A DNA stretch of 64,000 nt from assembly GCF_036946495.1 (NCBI RefSeq), contig NZ_JAQIIX010000002.1, positions 186,001 through 250,000 of the forward strand. The letters run 5' to 3'. This document shows positions 6,718 through 15,322 of the stretch, piece by piece. The stretch's first letter is position 1; every line of letters starts with the position of its first letter. Source of the stretch: Mycolicibacterium neoaurum (GTDB taxonomy: Bacteria; Actinomycetota; Actinomycetes; Mycobacteriales; Mycobacteriaceae). A program made the translations under genes and the position numbers. The notes under the pieces were generated by a model. It had not been told where the DNA came from, did no database searches, and saw nothing but the letters and a program-made list of their open reading frames with translations.

Positions 6718-9642
6718 GTGCAGTATCAGGTTCTGGGCTCGGTGTCCGTCACCGACGGCGGAGTCGTGCTGTCCCTCGGCGGATTCCGTCAGCGTGCGGT
6801 ACTGGCGGTCCTGCTGCTGTCCGTCGACCGCACCGTCGATGTCGACACCCTCGTCGAAAATGTCTGGGACGGTGCACCACCGGCCAAACCGCTGACCTCG
6901 CTGCGCGCCTATGTGGCCAATCTTCGGCGCATCATCGGCGCGGACCGACTGGTCACCGCCGACCACGGTTACCGCCTACGGCTGGGCTCGGACTCGTTGG
7001 ACAGCAGGGTCTTCGAGTCACTCGCCGGCCGGGGTCGGCGACTACTCGACAGCGGCGACCCGGCGGCGGCCCACCGTTGCCTGTCGCGGGCCCTGACATT
7101 GTGGCGGGGCCAGCCGCTGACGGACTTTCGCAACAGTTCCTGGGCCGAACACGAGATCCAGCGCTTGACGGCGATCCGCGCCGATGCCGTCGAGGCCTGC
7201 TATGAGGCCGCCCTTCTGCTCGGCTCGGCCGATGAGCTGATCACCGGTCTGGTGAGCGAGATCGCCACGTACCCGATGCGCGAGCAGCTCTGGGCGCAGC
7301 TGATGTTGGCGCTGTATCGCGCCGGGCGACGCTCGGATGCGCTCGCCGAGTACACCCGCCTGTGCCGGCTGCTCGACGAGGAACTCGGCGTGCAACCCAA
7401 CGCCTCGGTGGTACAGCTGGCAGATGACATCCGCACCGAGTCGGAGGCACTCCTCTGGCGGGTCCCCACACCTCGGCCCGCGGTGCGCCGGCCGGCGGAC
7501 GGGACCCGAATCTTCGGTCGCACCAGGGAACTGACTCGACTGCACGACATGCTCGGCGCCGGCACGGTGTCGGTGCTCGTGGGTGAAAGTGGTGTCGGCA
7601 AGACGGCGCTGGCAGCCGAGCTCGCCCGCTTCGCCGACGAACTCGGGATGCCCGCCGTCTGGGTCGGACACGCTGCCGGTATCCCGACCCCGCCGACGTG
7701 GGCCTGGAGCGAAGTGCTGCGTGCCGTGTCACCGGAGCACCCAGCCGAGACGGCCTTTCCGGCCGAAGGTTTCGCCCGCGTCCGCGCCATCGCCGACGCG
7801 GTGGCGGGCGCCGTATCCGGCCCCACGGTGATCGTGCTCGATGATCTACATCGCGCCGATGAGACGACCCATCAGGTACTGGAGCTACTCGCGGTCGATG
7901 CCCATCGCAGACCACTGTTCGTCCTCGCCACCTGGCAGGACGGTGCACCGGATCAGCCTATGCGCGCAACGGATTTCGACCGGGTGTGGGGACGCAGCGA
8001 TGTCACCGTGATCAGGTTGCGGGGACTCGACGACACCGCCACCGCCCAGCTGATCGAGAACATCTCCGGCCTGGTGCCCCGGTCCGAGCTGGTCAGCTCC
8101 TTCGAAGAGCGCACGGGCGGAAATCCTTTCTATATCAAGGAACTCGCCCGGCTGCTCCATGAGAACGGCCAGTTGAATCCCACCACCGCGAACATCTCGG
8201 GATCCGATGTCCCCGATGCCGTGGCCGGTGTCATCCGGCGGCGCACCGCTGCCTTACCCGCCGCGACGCGCTCCGTCCTGGACGTCGCGGCACTGCTCGG
8301 TGGTGAGTTCGAGATGGCCGTCGCCGCCGGGGCACTCGGTCTCGATGAGCGCGAGATCACCGTCCGCTTGGACCAGGCGCGCGATGCCGGACTGATCGTC
8401 GACGCCGGTCCGGGTCGGCTCAGATTCGGGCACGGCCTGGTGCGCGACGCGCTCGCCGCCCAGCTGCGCGGCTCGGCCCGAGCCGGCATGCACGCGGACA
8501 TCGCACGCGCCTACGACGGTCTCGGCCGCACCACCTTCGACCATGTACTGGCCGCGGCCGAGCACGCGTGGCATGCGCACAACGCGTTGGATCCCGACGT
8601 TGCGATCGCGCTGTTGGATCGTGCACGGTCGGCCGCGTGGTCGAGGTCCGGCTACCGCCAGGTGGCCCAACTGTGTGCGAACGCGCTCGACATATGCGAC
8701 GCCCTCCCACCTGGCGCCGACCGCCTGGACAAACAGGCCGAGCTGTGGCTGCAACTGGTCGCGGTGCGGGCGGTGACCGAGGGGCAGACCTCACCAGCAT
8801 TGCGCGAGGCGCTTCGGAACCTGAGCGAATTACGTTCTCAGGAAAGTCAATTCACCTTGGAGGCGGCGTTCAGCTGCCTGGAGGCCAGCGGCGCGGGCCG
8901 CTACCGCGAGGCCGGCGCCATCGCCAACGCGCTGATCGCGGTCTATGCCGACAATGCCGAACCGACGGCAGGTTCGGCGGGTTACTACCTGTCGGGCCTG
9001 GTGTCGTTCTTCACCGGCGATATCGACGCCGCCGCCACAGCCATCGATATCGTGGTGGACGGGCTGCCGGCCGTCGACTGGCAGCGCCTCGGACATCTGG
9101 CCACCTTCGACGTGCGCGGCCACGGAATCGGAGCATGGCTGGCCGCGTTGCGCGGCGACACCGCCGCGGTGGACGTCTGGATCCATCGCGGTATTGCACT
9201 GGCCGATGCCCGCAACGATGTGTTCGGGCGGTCGATCGTGCGGATATCTGCGCTGCAGACGCGCGCGATCACCGGTGCTCACGACGGTACAGCCGAGCTG
9301 GCCGACGCGGTGCACACCGAACTCCGAGAGCATGGCATCGACCAGTTGGCGGCCTCGGCTCGGGTGATCGGCGCCTGGGCACGCGCACTGGGCCCGGGCA
9401 GGCCCGACACCGCCGACGAGCTCCGCGACGCCATTGCCGAACACGCCCAGGACGGTACCCGGATCTTTCTGCCGATGTACTACGCACTGCTGGCCGACGT
9501 CGAGAAAGCCTGCGGACGAGTAGACATCGCACACGGTGTGTTGGAGTCGGCATCCTCCACGGCGGCGGCCACCGGGGAGCGCGTTTGGGACGCGCAACTG
9601 GCGGCACGCCGTGATGCGCTGCGTACCGCCGTCACATCCTAG
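6718..9642 (+). CDS. SARP/BTAD-type regulator with AAA ATPase and helical C-terminus
   Basis: 974-residue cytoplasmic transcription factor. The GTG at 6718 follows GGGAGGTG and starts MQYQVLGSVSV; the open frame upstream has no ribosome site. The N-terminal OmpR-like winged helix (about 1-95) contains LGGFRQRAVLAVLLLS. The bacterial transcriptional activation domain (about 100-245) contains REQLWAQLMLALYRAGR and ends in a predicted amphipathic stretch. The ATPase has Walker A GESGVGKT (289-296) and Walker B VIVLDD (371-376). The rest is TPR-like helices. This layout matches large SARP regulators such as AfsR that activate secondary-metabolite or stress genes; no biosynthetic cluster is adjacent. 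Its targets cannot be read from sequence. Its end overlaps the convergent lipoprotein by four bases. Confidence 0.85.
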   Translation: MQYQVLGSVSVTDGGVVLSLGGFRQRAVLAVLLLSVDRTVDVDTLVENVWDGAPPAKPLTSLRAYVANLRRIIGADRLVTADHGYRLRLGSDSLDSRVFESLAGRGRRLLDSGDPAAAHRCLSRALTLWRGQPLTDFRNSSWAEHEIQRLTAIRADAVEACYEAALLLGSADELITGLVSEIATYPMREQLWAQLMLALYRAGRRSDALAEYTRLCRLLDEELGVQPNASVVQLADDIRTESEALLWRVPTPRPAVRRPADGTRIFGRTRELTRLHDMLGAGTVSVLVGESGVGKTALAAELARFADELGMPAVWVGHAAGIPTPPTWAWSEVLRAVSPEHPAETAFPAEGFARVRAIADAVAGAVSGPTVIVLDDLHRADETTHQVLELLAVDAHRRPLFVLATWQDGAPDQPMRATDFDRVWGRSDVTVIRLRGLDDTATAQLIENISGLVPRSELVSSFEERTGGNPFYIKELARLLHENGQLNPTTANISGSDVPDAVAGVIRRRTAALPAATRSVLDVAALLGGEFEMAVAAGALGLDEREITVRLDQARDAGLIVDAGPGRLRFGHGLVRDALAAQLRGSARAGMHADIARAYDGLGRTTFDHVLAAAEHAWHAHNALDPDVAIALLDRARSAAWSRSGYRQVAQLCANALDICDALPPGADRLDKQAELWLQLVAVRAVTEGQTSPALREALRNLSELRSQESQFTLEAAFSCLEASGAGRYREAGAIANALIAVYADNAEPTAGSAGYYLSGLVSFFTGDIDAAATAIDIVVDGLPAVDWQRLGHLATFDVRGHGIGAWLAALRGDTAAVDVWIHRGIALADARNDVFGRSIVRISALQTRAITGAHDGTAELADAVHTELREHGIDQLAASARVIGAWARALGPGRPDTADELRDAIAEHAQDGTRIFLPMYYALLADVEKACGRVDIAHGVLESASSTAAATGERVWDAQLAARRDALRTAVTS

Positions 9643-10364
9643 GGCGAGATCGTCGTCTGGTTGTCGACCAAATCGGTTGCCGTGGTCAGGATTTCCGACT
9701 CGGACTCGGCCGAGTAGGCATTCAGCTGCAGCACATACAGACCGTCCTGGCCGGGTATGACCACCGTCTTCTGGGCGATCATGCCCTGCGTGCCGTCGGC
9801 GTCATAGTGACCACCCAACGCGACCGCGTCGAACCCACCCAACGAACTGCGCGCCCCCTGTTCGGGACCGTCGAAGCCGGGGATGTTGTTGAGTTCCCCC
9901 GAAGCCAGCTCCAACACCTCTGCGGGATCGACATTCCCGGTCAGCTTGGACAGGATCGCCAAGATTCTCGGCGGATTGTCCGGCACCGCGCTGGAGGTGT
10001 AGACGATGGCTCCGTAGGGCGCCACATCACCCAACTCGTCCGTCGGCTCCCAACCGTCGGGCACCGGAAGATCGATCACGGGTCCGGGATCACCACGCCG
10101 GATCACGGTCTCGGTGATGCCGTTCTCGGCCACATAGTCGCCGATCGTGCGGTTGGGCCCCGCGACCTCGGACGGCGTGCTCACCGGAGTCTTGGTGGCG
10201 GGTTGCGCCTTCGCACTCGTCGACGACGCCGATCCGGACGAGCTGGTGGCCGAGCTGCTCGTCGAGGACTCCGGTGCATCGGACTTGCCCGAACACCCGC
10301 TGGCCGCGACGGTGACGGCCACGGACACCAGCACAACGGCGGCGAACTTGTGGGTACTCAGCAT
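9639..10364 (-). CDS. LpqN/LpqT-family lipoprotein
   Basis: 241-residue cell-envelope lipoprotein. The signal peptide ends in VAASGC with Cys24, followed by a Ser/Thr-rich spacer (about 25-65). The folded domain begins TIGDYVAENGI and contains IDLPVPDGWEP and YGAIVY. It ends in beta strands such as QKTVVIPGQDGLYVLQLNAYS. This pattern is that of the mycobacterial LpqN/LpqT family; LpqN has been connected to trafficking of mycolate-type lipids. It ends convergently with the SARP-type regulator and follows the metalloprotease gene by 24 bases on the same strand. Confidence 0.8.
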   Translation of the reverse strand: MLSTHKFAAVVLVSVAVTVAASGCSGKSDAPESSTSSSATSSSGSASSTSAKAQPATKTPVSTPSEVAGPNRTIGDYVAENGITETVIRRGDPGPVIDLPVPDGWEPTDELGDVAPYGAIVYTSSAVPDNPPRILAILSKLTGNVDPAEVLELASGELNNIPGFDGPEQGARSSLGGFDAVALGGHYDADGTQGMIAQKTVVIPGQDGLYVLQLNAYSAESESEILTTATDLVDNQTTISP

Positions 10365-10388
10365 GGGCGTGCTCCTATCGATAGATGC

Positions 10389-11738
10389 TCAGTTGTCGGT
10401 GAGACAGGCGTCGGCACCGTTGATGACGCCGTCCCGGAAGTGACGGATCCGTTCGAAGCCGGCGCCCTGACGCTCGGTGTCACCGCTTCCGCGGAACACC
10501 AGCAGCGCGGTGATCGCCTCGTCGAGGTCTCCTGGTGATATCTGGTAACTGCTTGTCGCAGAACGGTTACCCATGATGACGCCGGCCGTGTAGGCACCGG
10601 CCAGGCAATCGCTGCGCAACGACTGGGTCCGGTCGTCGGAGGTGTCTCCGAGGCGGGTCAGGGCGGCCAGTCCGTACTGGGTTGCCAAGAGTGTGGCGAC
10701 GGCGTAATCACCACCCTGGCGGTAGATCTCGGGCATCGCATCGACGTTGTCCCAACCCACGTAATCCTCGGGCACGCAGTAGAACAACACGTACCCCTCG
10801 GTCGAATTTCCGCCACAGCTCGGCGGATTGGCGGGATCGAAAGCCTCGGCACCCCGCAACGGCACCCACCGCCGGCCCGAGGTCAGTTCGGGGTAGAGCT
10901 GAGTCCAGTAGTCCTCCAGGTCGTAGGGCACCCCGTTGACGATGGACTCGTACGGTGCGTCACCGCCGCGGGCCTCGTCCACCTCGTCGGCGAAGGGCAA
11001 CTCCAGCACCATCGGATCGTCATCGCGGTAGCCCTTGCATGCCGCCAATCCGTTGTCGTAGCCGTCCTGGAACGCACCGACCCTGTCGAAACCGCTGCCG
11101 TGGGCATTCGGATCGACCTTGCTGGTGCCGGGGTTGTCCCGCAGCTCAAGGATGCCGGCGACCGCGGTGTCGAGTTGGGCGTCGTCGAGATCGAACACGC
11201 CGGTGTCCCTGGCGTGGCGAGCCCACCCACCGGCGAAACAGTCCGCCTGTAGCTCACGGGTGACCGTCCGGGCGGTGAAGTTCGACCGGGCCTGAATGGC
11301 GTGACCCCACTCATGGGCCATCACGATCGGGATGACGAAGTCGCCGAACCGCGCCTGCAGGTCCGGCAACAGACCCTCGGCATCCCAGGCGACCACGTCG
11401 GCACTGGAGCAGTAGAAGGCGTTTCCGGCGACCTCACTGGCATCATCGGCACACGGTGGCGCCGCGTCGGTCGAGGGCATGACGGCATAGAGGCCGCCTT
11501 CCACCGGGGTATAGGCCTCGCCGTACAGCTCGGGGAACTGGTCGGACCAGAACTGCTGCAGGTCGGTGATCGCCTTGATCGCCTGGACGTTGACCGGGGC
11601 ATCGGGGTCACCGGTGATCGTCACGGCCGGTTCGATCGATGTCGACGGCGCCGACGCCCCACCGCCATCGGACGACGAAGCCGCACATCCGGCGACCATC
11701 AGCGCAGCGACCAGCGTCGCCACCCAACTCACCTGCAT
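10389..11738 (-). CDS. Zinc metalloprotease lipoprotein with internal duplication
   Basis: 449-residue predicted lipoprotein starting at the ATG at 11736-11738, with lipobox LMVAGC and Cys18. The N-terminal half matches the neutral zinc metallopeptidase family: HEWGH at 142-146 and a downstream RELQADCFAG supplying the third zinc ligand. The C-terminal half repeats the same order of motifs. DLQQFW/DLEDYW, FYCSSADVV/FYCVPEDYV, LQADCFAGG/LRSDCLAGA and GSGFDRVGAF/GAGFERIRHF can be paired. In the second copy the HEWGH position reads TQYGL and the Glu before the LQAD-type motif is replaced. So it looks like an active half followed by an inactive half. The longer frame from 12104 would hide the signal peptide. 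It is divergent from lipP across 154 bases. Confidence 0.8.
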   Translation of the reverse strand: MQVSWVATLVAALMVAGCAASSSDGGGASAPSTSIEPAVTITGDPDAPVNVQAIKAITDLQQFWSDQFPELYGEAYTPVEGGLYAVMPSTDAAPPCADDASEVAGNAFYCSSADVVAWDAEGLLPDLQARFGDFVIPIVMAHEWGHAIQARSNFTARTVTRELQADCFAGGWARHARDTGVFDLDDAQLDTAVAGILELRDNPGTSKVDPNAHGSGFDRVGAFQDGYDNGLAACKGYRDDDPMVLELPFADEVDEARGGDAPYESIVNGVPYDLEDYWTQLYPELTSGRRWVPLRGAEAFDPANPPSCGGNSTEGYVLFYCVPEDYVGWDNVDAMPEIYRQGGDYAVATLLATQYGLAALTRLGDTSDDRTQSLRSDCLAGAYTAGVIMGNRSATSSYQISPGDLDEAITALLVFRGSGDTERQGAGFERIRHFRDGVINGADACLTDN

Positions 11739-11892
11739 GGCGGCAAGGTAGCCACGGCGGGTTGGAACCACATTGGAGCCGCCAGGTACATCGTCATCCA
11801 ACCGCGATGCAACGGCCGTGCGGTCGTCACCTGGGCCGACGGCGCGCGACGTACGGTGGCCGGAGTCATCGGAACCGACTGGAGGTCGAGCT

Positions 11893-13086
11893 GTGCACCG
11901 GTCCCCCGTCGTGTCCGTGCACGGCAGCTGCGTCGACGATTTCGCCGGGGTGCGCGATGCCTTCGAGCGGAACTTCAGCGAGCGCGGTGATATCGGCGCC
12001 GCGGTCGCCGTGTGGGTCGATGGTGATCTGGTGGTCAACCTCTGGGGTGGCAGCGCCGACGCGGCGGGCCTGCGACCCTGGCGGTCCGACACGTTGGCGA
12101 GCATCTACTCCGGGTCGAAGGGGCTGACGAGTACCTGCATCCACCTGCTGGCCGACCGCGGCGAGCTCGATCTGGACGCCCCGGTCGCCCGGTACTGGCC
12201 GGAGTTCGGGCAGGCCGGCAAGGAGAACATCACCGTCGCGATGGTGCTGGCCCATCGCTCCGGGGTGATCGGGCCGCGGCAGCGGCTGCGCCCGGAACAG
12301 ACGCTCGACTGGGACGGCGTGTGCGCGCGGATCGCCGGGTCGCCGCCGTGGTGGGAACCGGGTACCGCGCAGGGCTATCACATGGTGACGTTCGGGTTCA
12401 TCCTCGGCGAGCTGGTGCGGCGGGTCACCGGAGGCACCCTCGGCAGCTATCTGCGCACCGAGATCGCCGAGCCGCTCGGTATCGACGTTCATGTCGGACT
12501 GCCCGCCGTCGAGCACCACCGGTGCGCCGAGATGATCAACAAGCCGCACATCCGCGATGTACTGGCAGGCGGAGGCGCGCCGGGACAGCCGACCAGTCTG
12601 GACGAACACCCGATGGCGGGACTGGCGGTGGCCATGGGATTCGTGCCCGACGACGAGCTGGGATCGACCGATATCGACAGCTGGCGCGCCGCGGAGTTCC
12701 CGGGAACCAACAGCCATGTCAGCGCGCACGGTCTCGCGACGTTCTACAACGCACTGGCTCAGGAGAAGCTGCTCAGCCGGGAGTTGATGGAGCGGGTTCG
12801 AGTGTCCCAGGGCGGATTCGACACCGATGTCGTCCTCGGCGCCCGGGTCGCCGATCACGGCTGGGGCCTCGGTTACATGCTCAACCAACGGGGTGTGGCG
12901 GGACCGAACACCGCGATCTTCGGTCACGGCGGTTCGGGCGGGTCGTTCGCGTTCGTCGACCTGGAACACCGCATCGGCTACTCGTATGTGATGAACCATT
13001 TCGACGCCACGAAATGCAACGCCGACCCGCGCACGCTGGCGCTGTCCAACCAGGTCTACTCCGCGCTCGGCGTGAAAACGGCCTGA
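11893..13086 (+). CDS. lipP: Serine esterase/beta-lactamase-fold hydrolase LipP
   Basis: 397-residue class C beta-lactamase-fold esterase, matching M. tuberculosis LipP in sequence and in its place near tig. The GTG at 11893 is preceded by GGAGGT six bases away. The catalytic S-x-x-K is Ser73-Gly-Ser-Lys76 (IYSGSKGLTS). Tyr162 (GYHMVTFG) fits the second-motif tyrosine. A C-terminal GHGGSGGS occupies the KTG-like position. Such enzymes hydrolyse short-chain esters and rarely beta-lactams. No signal peptide is visible, so it is probably cytoplasmic. Confidence 0.88.
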   Translation: MHRSPVVSVHGSCVDDFAGVRDAFERNFSERGDIGAAVAVWVDGDLVVNLWGGSADAAGLRPWRSDTLASIYSGSKGLTSTCIHLLADRGELDLDAPVARYWPEFGQAGKENITVAMVLAHRSGVIGPRQRLRPEQTLDWDGVCARIAGSPPWWEPGTAQGYHMVTFGFILGELVRRVTGGTLGSYLRTEIAEPLGIDVHVGLPAVEHHRCAEMINKPHIRDVLAGGGAPGQPTSLDEHPMAGLAVAMGFVPDDELGSTDIDSWRAAEFPGTNSHVSAHGLATFYNALAQEKLLSRELMERVRVSQGGFDTDVVLGARVADHGWGLGYMLNQRGVAGPNTAIFGHGGSGGSFAFVDLEHRIGYSYVMNHFDATKCNADPRTLALSNQVYSALGVKTA

Positions 13087-13166
13087 CCGCGCCGGACTTC
13101 GCCGCGGGTGAGCTTCGCTGTGATCAGGCACAGGAAGCCCCGTTGGGCTGTCGGTACGCTGGGAAC

Positions 13167-13991
13167 ATGAACGGCGTACTCGTCATCCTCATCGTGCTCG
13201 TCATCGCGGCGATCGCCTTCGTCGTGTTCAACTCGTCGCAGGCCAACGACCGCAAGTCCGCCGAGTCACTGGCCGATGCCAAGGCCGATGCCCGCCGGGT
13301 GATCGAACGCCTCGGCGGACAGGTGCTCAACATCACCGGCAATGACGATGCCTCCAAGCAAGCGATGGCCGACGCATCCGAGCGGTACACCGCCGCGTCC
13401 TCGCAGATCGAGCAGGCCACCACCGCCAAGCAGGCCGCACTGGCCAAGGAGAGCGCCATCGAGGGCCTCTACTACGTCCGCGCGGCGCGCACCGCGATGG
13501 GGATGGATCCCGGTCCGGAGCTGGAATCCCTTGCCGGACAACGCACCGCCGGTGCCGTCACCGAGGATCGCCGGGTGGAGTTCGAGGGCAGGCAGATCGA
13601 GGCTTCCCCGACACCGTCGGAGCGCACCCCGAACTACTATCCGGGCGGGCGCGTCGCGGGGCGTCCGGTGCCCGCGGGCTGGTACTCCGAGCCGTGGTGG
13701 AAGCCGGCCCTGGTGGCGGGCGCCTGGGGTCTGGGCTCGGCGATGTTGTTCAGCGCGATGTTCAGCGGGATGTCCGGTGTCGGTTACGACGCCCAGGCCT
13801 TCGAATCCGGTTACGGCGACGGATTCCAGGACGGGCTGGCCCAGGGTGAGCTCGGCGACGGTGGCGGTGTCGACCAGAGTGGCTGGGACGGTGGCGATCA
13901 GGGTGGCTGGGATTCCGGCGGCTGGGACGGCGGCGGCGATTTCGGTGGTGGCGACTTCGGCGGCGGCGATTTCGGCGGGTTCGACTTCTAG
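13167..13991 (+). CDS. DUF1542-like membrane-anchored protein with Gly/Asp/Phe repeats
   Basis: 274 residues starting MNGVLVILIVLVIAAIAFVV, a single N-terminal membrane anchor. An alanine-rich helical region (about 30-115) contains DAKADARRVIERLG. A second hydrophobic patch lies around 185-205 (PALVAGAWGLGSAMLFSAMF). The tail is made of SGWDGG and GGGDF repeats ending GGFDF. The pattern resembles mycobacterial proteins annotated DUF1542; function unknown. The much longer frame from 12321 only overlaps lipP out of frame. A hairpin at 14044-14070 lies downstream. Confidence 0.75.
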   Translation: MNGVLVILIVLVIAAIAFVVFNSSQANDRKSAESLADAKADARRVIERLGGQVLNITGNDDASKQAMADASERYTAASSQIEQATTAKQAALAKESAIEGLYYVRAARTAMGMDPGPELESLAGQRTAGAVTEDRRVEFEGRQIEASPTPSERTPNYYPGGRVAGRPVPAGWYSEPWWKPALVAGAWGLGSAMLFSAMFSGMSGVGYDAQAFESGYGDGFQDGLAQGELGDGGGVDQSGWDGGDQGGWDSGGWDGGGDFGGGDFGGGDFGGFDF

Positions 13992-14043
13992 CCGCGGCAC
14001 GAGATCGTTAGGGTGCTCGGGTGACTCCGAAGACGCATGAGTT

Positions 14044-14070
14044 GGGGCTGACGGTCCCACCGCCAGCCCC
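14044..14070 (+). terminator. Hairpin after the DUF1542-like gene
   Basis: GGGGCTG-A-CGGT pairs with ACCG-C-CAGCCCC around a CCC loop, with one A-C mismatch. There is no T-run. It is 52 bases past the stop codon and probably ends that transcript before the exporter gene. Confidence 0.5.
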
Positions 14071-14087
14071 GTAACTCCAGATTCCTG

Positions 14088-14111
14088 GCACGCGTGTTCA
14101 CGCACGCGTGC
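14088..14111. promoter_or_regulatory. Perfect inverted repeat upstream of the exporter gene
   Basis: GCACGCGTG (14088-14096) and CACGCGTGC (14103-14111), six bases apart, end 56 bases before the exporter start. Size and position suit an operator for a dimeric repressor. No regulator gene is adjacent, so this is only a candidate. Confidence 0.4.
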
Positions 14112-14167
14112 GGGTGCCGGCCGTGGTGACGAGATGAATCCCCATACCTCTCACCGTGGAAGCGTCG

Positions 14168-15322
14168 ATGCCTCGTACCCTCTATCTGCTTGCCCTGGCT
14201 GTATTCGCCATGGGCACTTCGGAATTCATGCTCGCGGGCCTGGTGCCCGATATTGCCGCCGACCTCGGCGTCCCGATCGGCGCAGCCGGTCTGCTGACCT
14301 CGCTGTTCGCCGCCGGGATGGTGATCGGCGCACCGCTGATGGCTGCCTGCGCGCGCCGGATCCACCTCCGCGCGAGCCTGGCCACCTTTCTGCTGGTCTT
14401 CGCGGCCGCCCACGTGGCCGCCGCGACGACGACCAGCTTCGCACTGCTGCTCAGCACCCGGGTGCTCGCCGCACTGGCCAATGCCGGCTTCCTCGCGGTG
14501 GCACTCCGGGCGGCCACCGCCTCGGTCGCGGCCGACCGCCGGGGACGTGCGCTGGCAATCCTGCTGGCCGGCACGACGGTCGCGATGGTGTTCGGTGTGC
14601 CCGCCGGGGCACTCATCGGAACACTTCTCGGTTGGCGAGCCACGTTCTGGGCGGTGGCACTGTTGTGCATACCCGCGCTCATCGGCATCGTCGCGGGGAT
14701 CCGCAGCAGGCCGTCACCCGATACCGAACAGGTGTCGCTGCGCACGGAGCTGACCCAACTGCGCTCTCCCACACTGGCTGTGGTGATGGGGCTGACCGCC
14801 GCGGTCAACGGCGCGACGTTCGCGGCATTCACGTTCCTGGCGCCCGTGGTGACCGACATCGCAGCGCTGGACCGCTCCTGGATCAGCGTGGCGCTCGTGC
14901 TTTTCGGGGCGGGTTCGTTTCTGGGGGTGCGCCTGGCCGGTCTGCTGTCCGATGACCGGCCAGGCACCGTGTTGTTCACCGGCGGGCCACTGCTGGTGCT
15001 GGGCTGGGTGTTGCTCGCGGCCTGGGCCGCGCATCCGTGGGCGCTGCTCGCCCTGGTGTTCAGCCAGGGTGTGCTGTCCTTCGCGGTCGGCACCACGCTG
15101 ATCACCCGCGTGCTCTACGCCGCGTCCGGGGCACCGACCATGGCGGGTTCCTATGCGACCGCCGCGCTCAACCTCGGCGCGGCGTGCGGGCCCGTTATCG
15201 CCGGGCTGACGTTGACCGGCCCCGCAGGCACCCTCGGGCCGGTGTGGACGGCGGCCGCGCTGTCCGCGGCCGGGGTCCTGTGCGCATTGCTCGCCCGGAA
15301 CCTGGTGACCGGATACATCTAG
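14168..15322 (+). CDS. MFS exporter of the Cmx/CmlR chloramphenicol-efflux type
   Basis: 384-residue transporter with about 12 membrane helices. The ATG at 14168 has GGAAG five bases upstream and gives MPRTLYLLALAVFAMGTSEF, the characteristic start of Cmx-type exporters; a GTG 12 bases earlier is less supported. Shared signatures along the protein include SEFMLAGLVPDIA, AGLLTSLFAAGMV, LANAGFLAVAL, GVPAGALIGTLLGWR and TLITRVLYAASGAPTM. The family exports phenicols by proton antiport in corynebacteria. Export of chloramphenicol by this particular protein is inferred from similarity. It ends four bases inside the convergent antiporter gene. Confidence 0.85.
   Translation: MPRTLYLLALAVFAMGTSEFMLAGLVPDIAADLGVPIGAAGLLTSLFAAGMVIGAPLMAACARRIHLRASLATFLLVFAAAHVAAATTTSFALLLSTRVLAALANAGFLAVALRAATASVAADRRGRALAILLAGTTVAMVFGVPAGALIGTLLGWRATFWAVALLCIPALIGIVAGIRSRPSPDTEQVSLRTELTQLRSPTLAVVMGLTAAVNGATFAAFTFLAPVVTDIAALDRSWISVALVLFGAGSFLGVRLAGLLSDDRPGTVLFTGGPLLVLGWVLLAAWAAHPWALLALVFSQGVLSFAVGTTLITRVLYAASGAPTMAGSYATAALNLGAACGPVIAGLTLTGPAGTLGPVWTAAALSAAGVLCALLARNLVTGYI

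Noticed and set aside
12321..13166. Long N-terminal extension of the DUF1542-like protein
   Set aside because: Out-of-frame reading of lipP; the true start at 13167 gives a clean membrane anchor.
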